From Candidatus Bathyarchaeota archaeon (GTDB taxonomy: Archaea; Thermoproteota; Bathyarchaeia; Bathyarchaeales; Bathycorpusculaceae): a DNA stretch of 6,984 bases. The stretch lies in contig JACUTN010000044.1 of assembly GCA_014859805.1 (NCBI GenBank), forward strand, positions 1 to 6,984, in the 5' to 3' direction. Positions 5,833-6,984 of this stretch are shown here, in pieces; the first letter of the stretch is position 1; each line of letters opens with the position of its first letter. The position numbers were made by a program, and so were the translations under genes. The notes under the pieces are model-generated. The model was not told the DNA's origin, ran no database searches, and saw only the letters and a list, made by a program, of their open reading frames with translations.

Positions 5833-5857
5833 AGAAAGGCTACGCAAACATCTGGTT

Positions 5858-6760
5858 TTAAAATAAGAAGATTGGTTGATGCTTCAGATAGCCACTTAGC
5901 ATTAGGTTTGTCGTTTGTATTATTGCTATGATCACGAAGTCTTTGGCGAAAATCTCTCCTAACTTGAGCAATGGTTCTGTATTACCCCCTGAATTTCCAA
6001 AGAGTGTGGATCGTTTTTGAATTAAACGAAGGGACATGTAAGCTACAAGTGCAGATAATATGAGATAGTAAAGCAGGTTCAAGTGGAACAGGATGCCGAC
6101 AAGAACCATGAGTGGAATGAGGCAGTAACCTAGTATAATTGTGACATGGAGTCCACGCTCAAAACCTAGTGTAATTGTCATTGTACTTGCACGACTATTG
6201 AAATCTGAAGCATAATCCGCCAAGTCTTCCCATAAACTGTTGACTGCTGTTGTTATGCCTATGGGAAGCATCAGGGCCCATGCGTTAACAGAAAAGACGT
6301 TGAAGAAGGCAGCGACAATTAGAACAGGAACGCATCCAACAGAAAAGTTCACCAAAGGTTTGTATATCGTTTGTCTTAGTCTAAAAGGTGGAACCGAATA
6401 TAAAACGCCAGCAAAAATCCCTACCAAAATAAAAACGGTCACTAATGGAATCCCGGTGATCACACCCAAGCTTATGGACAACGCAGAAAAGAAGAGGGAT
6501 ATAAACAATCCGAGTCTCCCGAGATTCTTTGTGTACTCTGCCCTAAAAGGATCAGATTTCACGTCCAAAGCAACGTCACAAATGTTATTTATGGCGTCTG
6601 CTCCGCTCCATCCGCAAAACACTATGAAACCAAGATAAATCGCTTGAACCCAAGCAAGGTTCTCTGCTATTAGAAATGTTGCTCCCATGGATATCATGAA
6701 GAGCATGAATCCCCTTTCGGCAGAAATAAATTGGGCGAATCCCTTTACATTACGAAACAT
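5858..6760 (-). CDS. UbiA-family membrane prenyltransferase
   Basis: The product is 300 residues from ATG 6760, or 302 from ATG 6766. It is strongly hydrophobic, with about eight or nine membrane segments. The first Asp-rich motif is NNICDVALD, with D62 and D66. The loop LYSVPPFRLRQTIYKPL holds the family's YS-x2-P and later Lys. The second Asp-rich motif is DLADYASD, with D182 and D186. These Asp residues bind Mg2+ and the prenyl diphosphate. Archaeal relatives make ether lipids (digeranylgeranylglyceryl phosphate synthase), quinones or haem/chlorophyll-type products; the acceptor cannot be assigned. After the first motif it reads SDPFRAEYTKNLGRL, without the N-R-P-x-x-S-G turn common in the family. 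The ATG at 6760 is preferred because the TATA box at 6781-6788 is centred about 25 bases before it, fitting a leaderless message; from 6766 the box would be too close. Confidence 0.85.
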   Translation of the reverse strand: MFRNVKGFAQFISAERGFMLFMISMGATFLIAENLAWVQAIYLGFIVFCGWSGADAINNICDVALDVKSDPFRAEYTKNLGRLGLFISLFFSALSISLGVITGIPLVTVFILVGIFAGVLYSVPPFRLRQTIYKPLVNFSVGCVPVLIVAAFFNVFSVNAWALMLPIGITTAVNSLWEDLADYASDFNSRASTMTITLGFERGLHVTIILGYCLIPLMVLVGILFHLNLLYYLILSALVAYMSLRLIQKRSTLFGNSGGNTEPLLKLGEIFAKDFVIIAIIQTTNLMLSGYLKHQPIFLF

Positions 6761-6776
6761 ACTCATTTCATGAGTA
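6760..6776. promoter_or_regulatory. Dyad overlapping the UbiA transcription start
   Basis: TACTCATTTCATGAGTA has perfect 7-base arms around a 3-base centre. It fills the space between TATA box and start codon, where a bound repressor would block initiation. Confidence 0.45.
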
Positions 6777-6780
6777 GTAT

Positions 6781-6788
6781 TTTATAAA
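6781..6788 (-). promoter_or_regulatory. TATA box of the UbiA gene
   Basis: TTTATAAA is a near-consensus archaeal TATA box at -28 to -21 relative to ATG 6760. It is the strongest promoter sequence in the window and implies a leaderless or nearly leaderless transcript. Confidence 0.6.
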
Positions 6789-6832
6789 AGTTTTATCATT
6801 TCCCCCTCAAAAAAGATGGTTAATAGGTAAAC

Positions 6833-6855
6833 ACGTCTATGAAGACGTAACGTTA
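6833..6855. repeat. Adjacent inverted repeats upstream of the UbiA promoter
   Basis: ACGTCT-ATGA-AGACGT (6833-6848) has perfect 6-base arms. It is followed directly by the 8-base palindrome TAACGTTA (6848-6855). Either could be a hairpin or a protein site. A CGCGCG core (6868-6873) lies 13 bases further right. Confidence 0.4.
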
Positions 6856-6884
6856 TTGTGGAAGGTACGCGCGCAAATAGCGGC

Positions 6885-6984
6885 TTAGTTTTTTGGTGTC
6901 TCAGAAAAAAGGGAGTTGCGGAATATCTCCATTTCAACTTGTGATGCGATTCTTGACATAATGCAGGGATTTATGACGTTATGG
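6885..6984 (-). CDS. Possible 3' end of a leftward gene entering from the right edge
   Basis: A minus-strand frame is open from the window edge to TAA 6885-6887, ending SRIASQVEMEIFRNSLFS then ETPKN. The composition looks protein-like, but with 33 codons it cannot be assigned. The opposite strand is also open (6889 to the edge, with TTG 6916 or ATG 6961 as starts), so the coding strand is uncertain. Confidence 0.3.
   Translation of the reverse strand, partial: HNVINPCIMSRIASQVEMEIFRNSLFSETPKN

Larger units (their letters stand above)
5381..5857. other. Long intergenic region between basic ORF and UbiA gene
   Basis: No convincing gene fills these 477 bases. Going left to right, it holds the ribosome binding site of the basic ORF, an ACAAAT/ATTTGT inverted repeat (5444-5462), a pair of odd dyads (5554-5585), a weak 34-codon ORF (5649-5753), and repeat copy B (5731-5832). 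A GGTTCGAAC string near 5432 looks like a tRNA T-loop but lacks a matching stem. Confidence 0.6.

Noticed and set aside
6240..6638. 132-residue rightward frame
   Set aside because: It is antisense to the well-supported UbiA gene and lacks domain features.
6896..6961. 21-residue rightward ORF from GTG 6896
   Set aside because: Too short, no ribosome binding site, and two other frames across the region are equally open.

Overview
The window looks archaeal, probably from the Thermoproteota/Bathyarchaeia side, although the lineage is an inference. The supporting signs are TATA-like boxes about 25 bases before start codons, a possible leaderless start, frequent TTG and GTG starts with GAGG or GGTGA-type ribosome binding sites, an archaeal-type GH57 amylase, a UbiA prenyltransferase and moderately AT-rich DNA. 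No tRNA, rRNA, CRISPR array or insertion sequence was seen.

Left part (1-3574) is a glycogen/alpha-glucan locus. A GH57 alpha-amylase-like gene runs leftward off the window edge from a TTG start at 1397. A divergent promoter region separates it from a rightward pair. The first gene of the pair is a NucS/DUF91-like nuclease-fold protein whose catalytic E-x-K has become Q-x-N and which ends in a K/E/P-rich tail. The second is a GT4/GT5-type glycogen synthase-like glycosyltransferase. The nuclease-like frame stops at 2204, but a helix-like reading continues in the -1 frame to a stop at 2263, just before the glycosyltransferase. This suggests a frameshift or a sequence error in the tail.

Middle part (3575-5192): after a repeat copy come two leftward genes, a small conserved-looking protein of unknown function and a cupin. 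Divergent from the cupin is a rightward class I SAM-dependent methyltransferase.

Right part (5193-6984): a 29-residue Lys/Arg-rich ORF with a good ribosome binding site, a gap of about 480 bases, and a leftward UbiA-family membrane prenyltransferase. The gap holds a pair of 11-base dyads 21 bases apart and a second repeat copy. The UbiA promoter carries a near-perfect dyad between TATA box and start. The last 218 bases hold inverted repeats and possibly the 3' end of another leftward gene.

The most unusual features are a dispersed non-coding repeat (3587-3685 and 5731-5832, about two-thirds identical by eye), related CGCGCG-centred motifs found only between genes, and the inactive-looking nuclease-fold protein with a possible frameshift inside the glucan locus.
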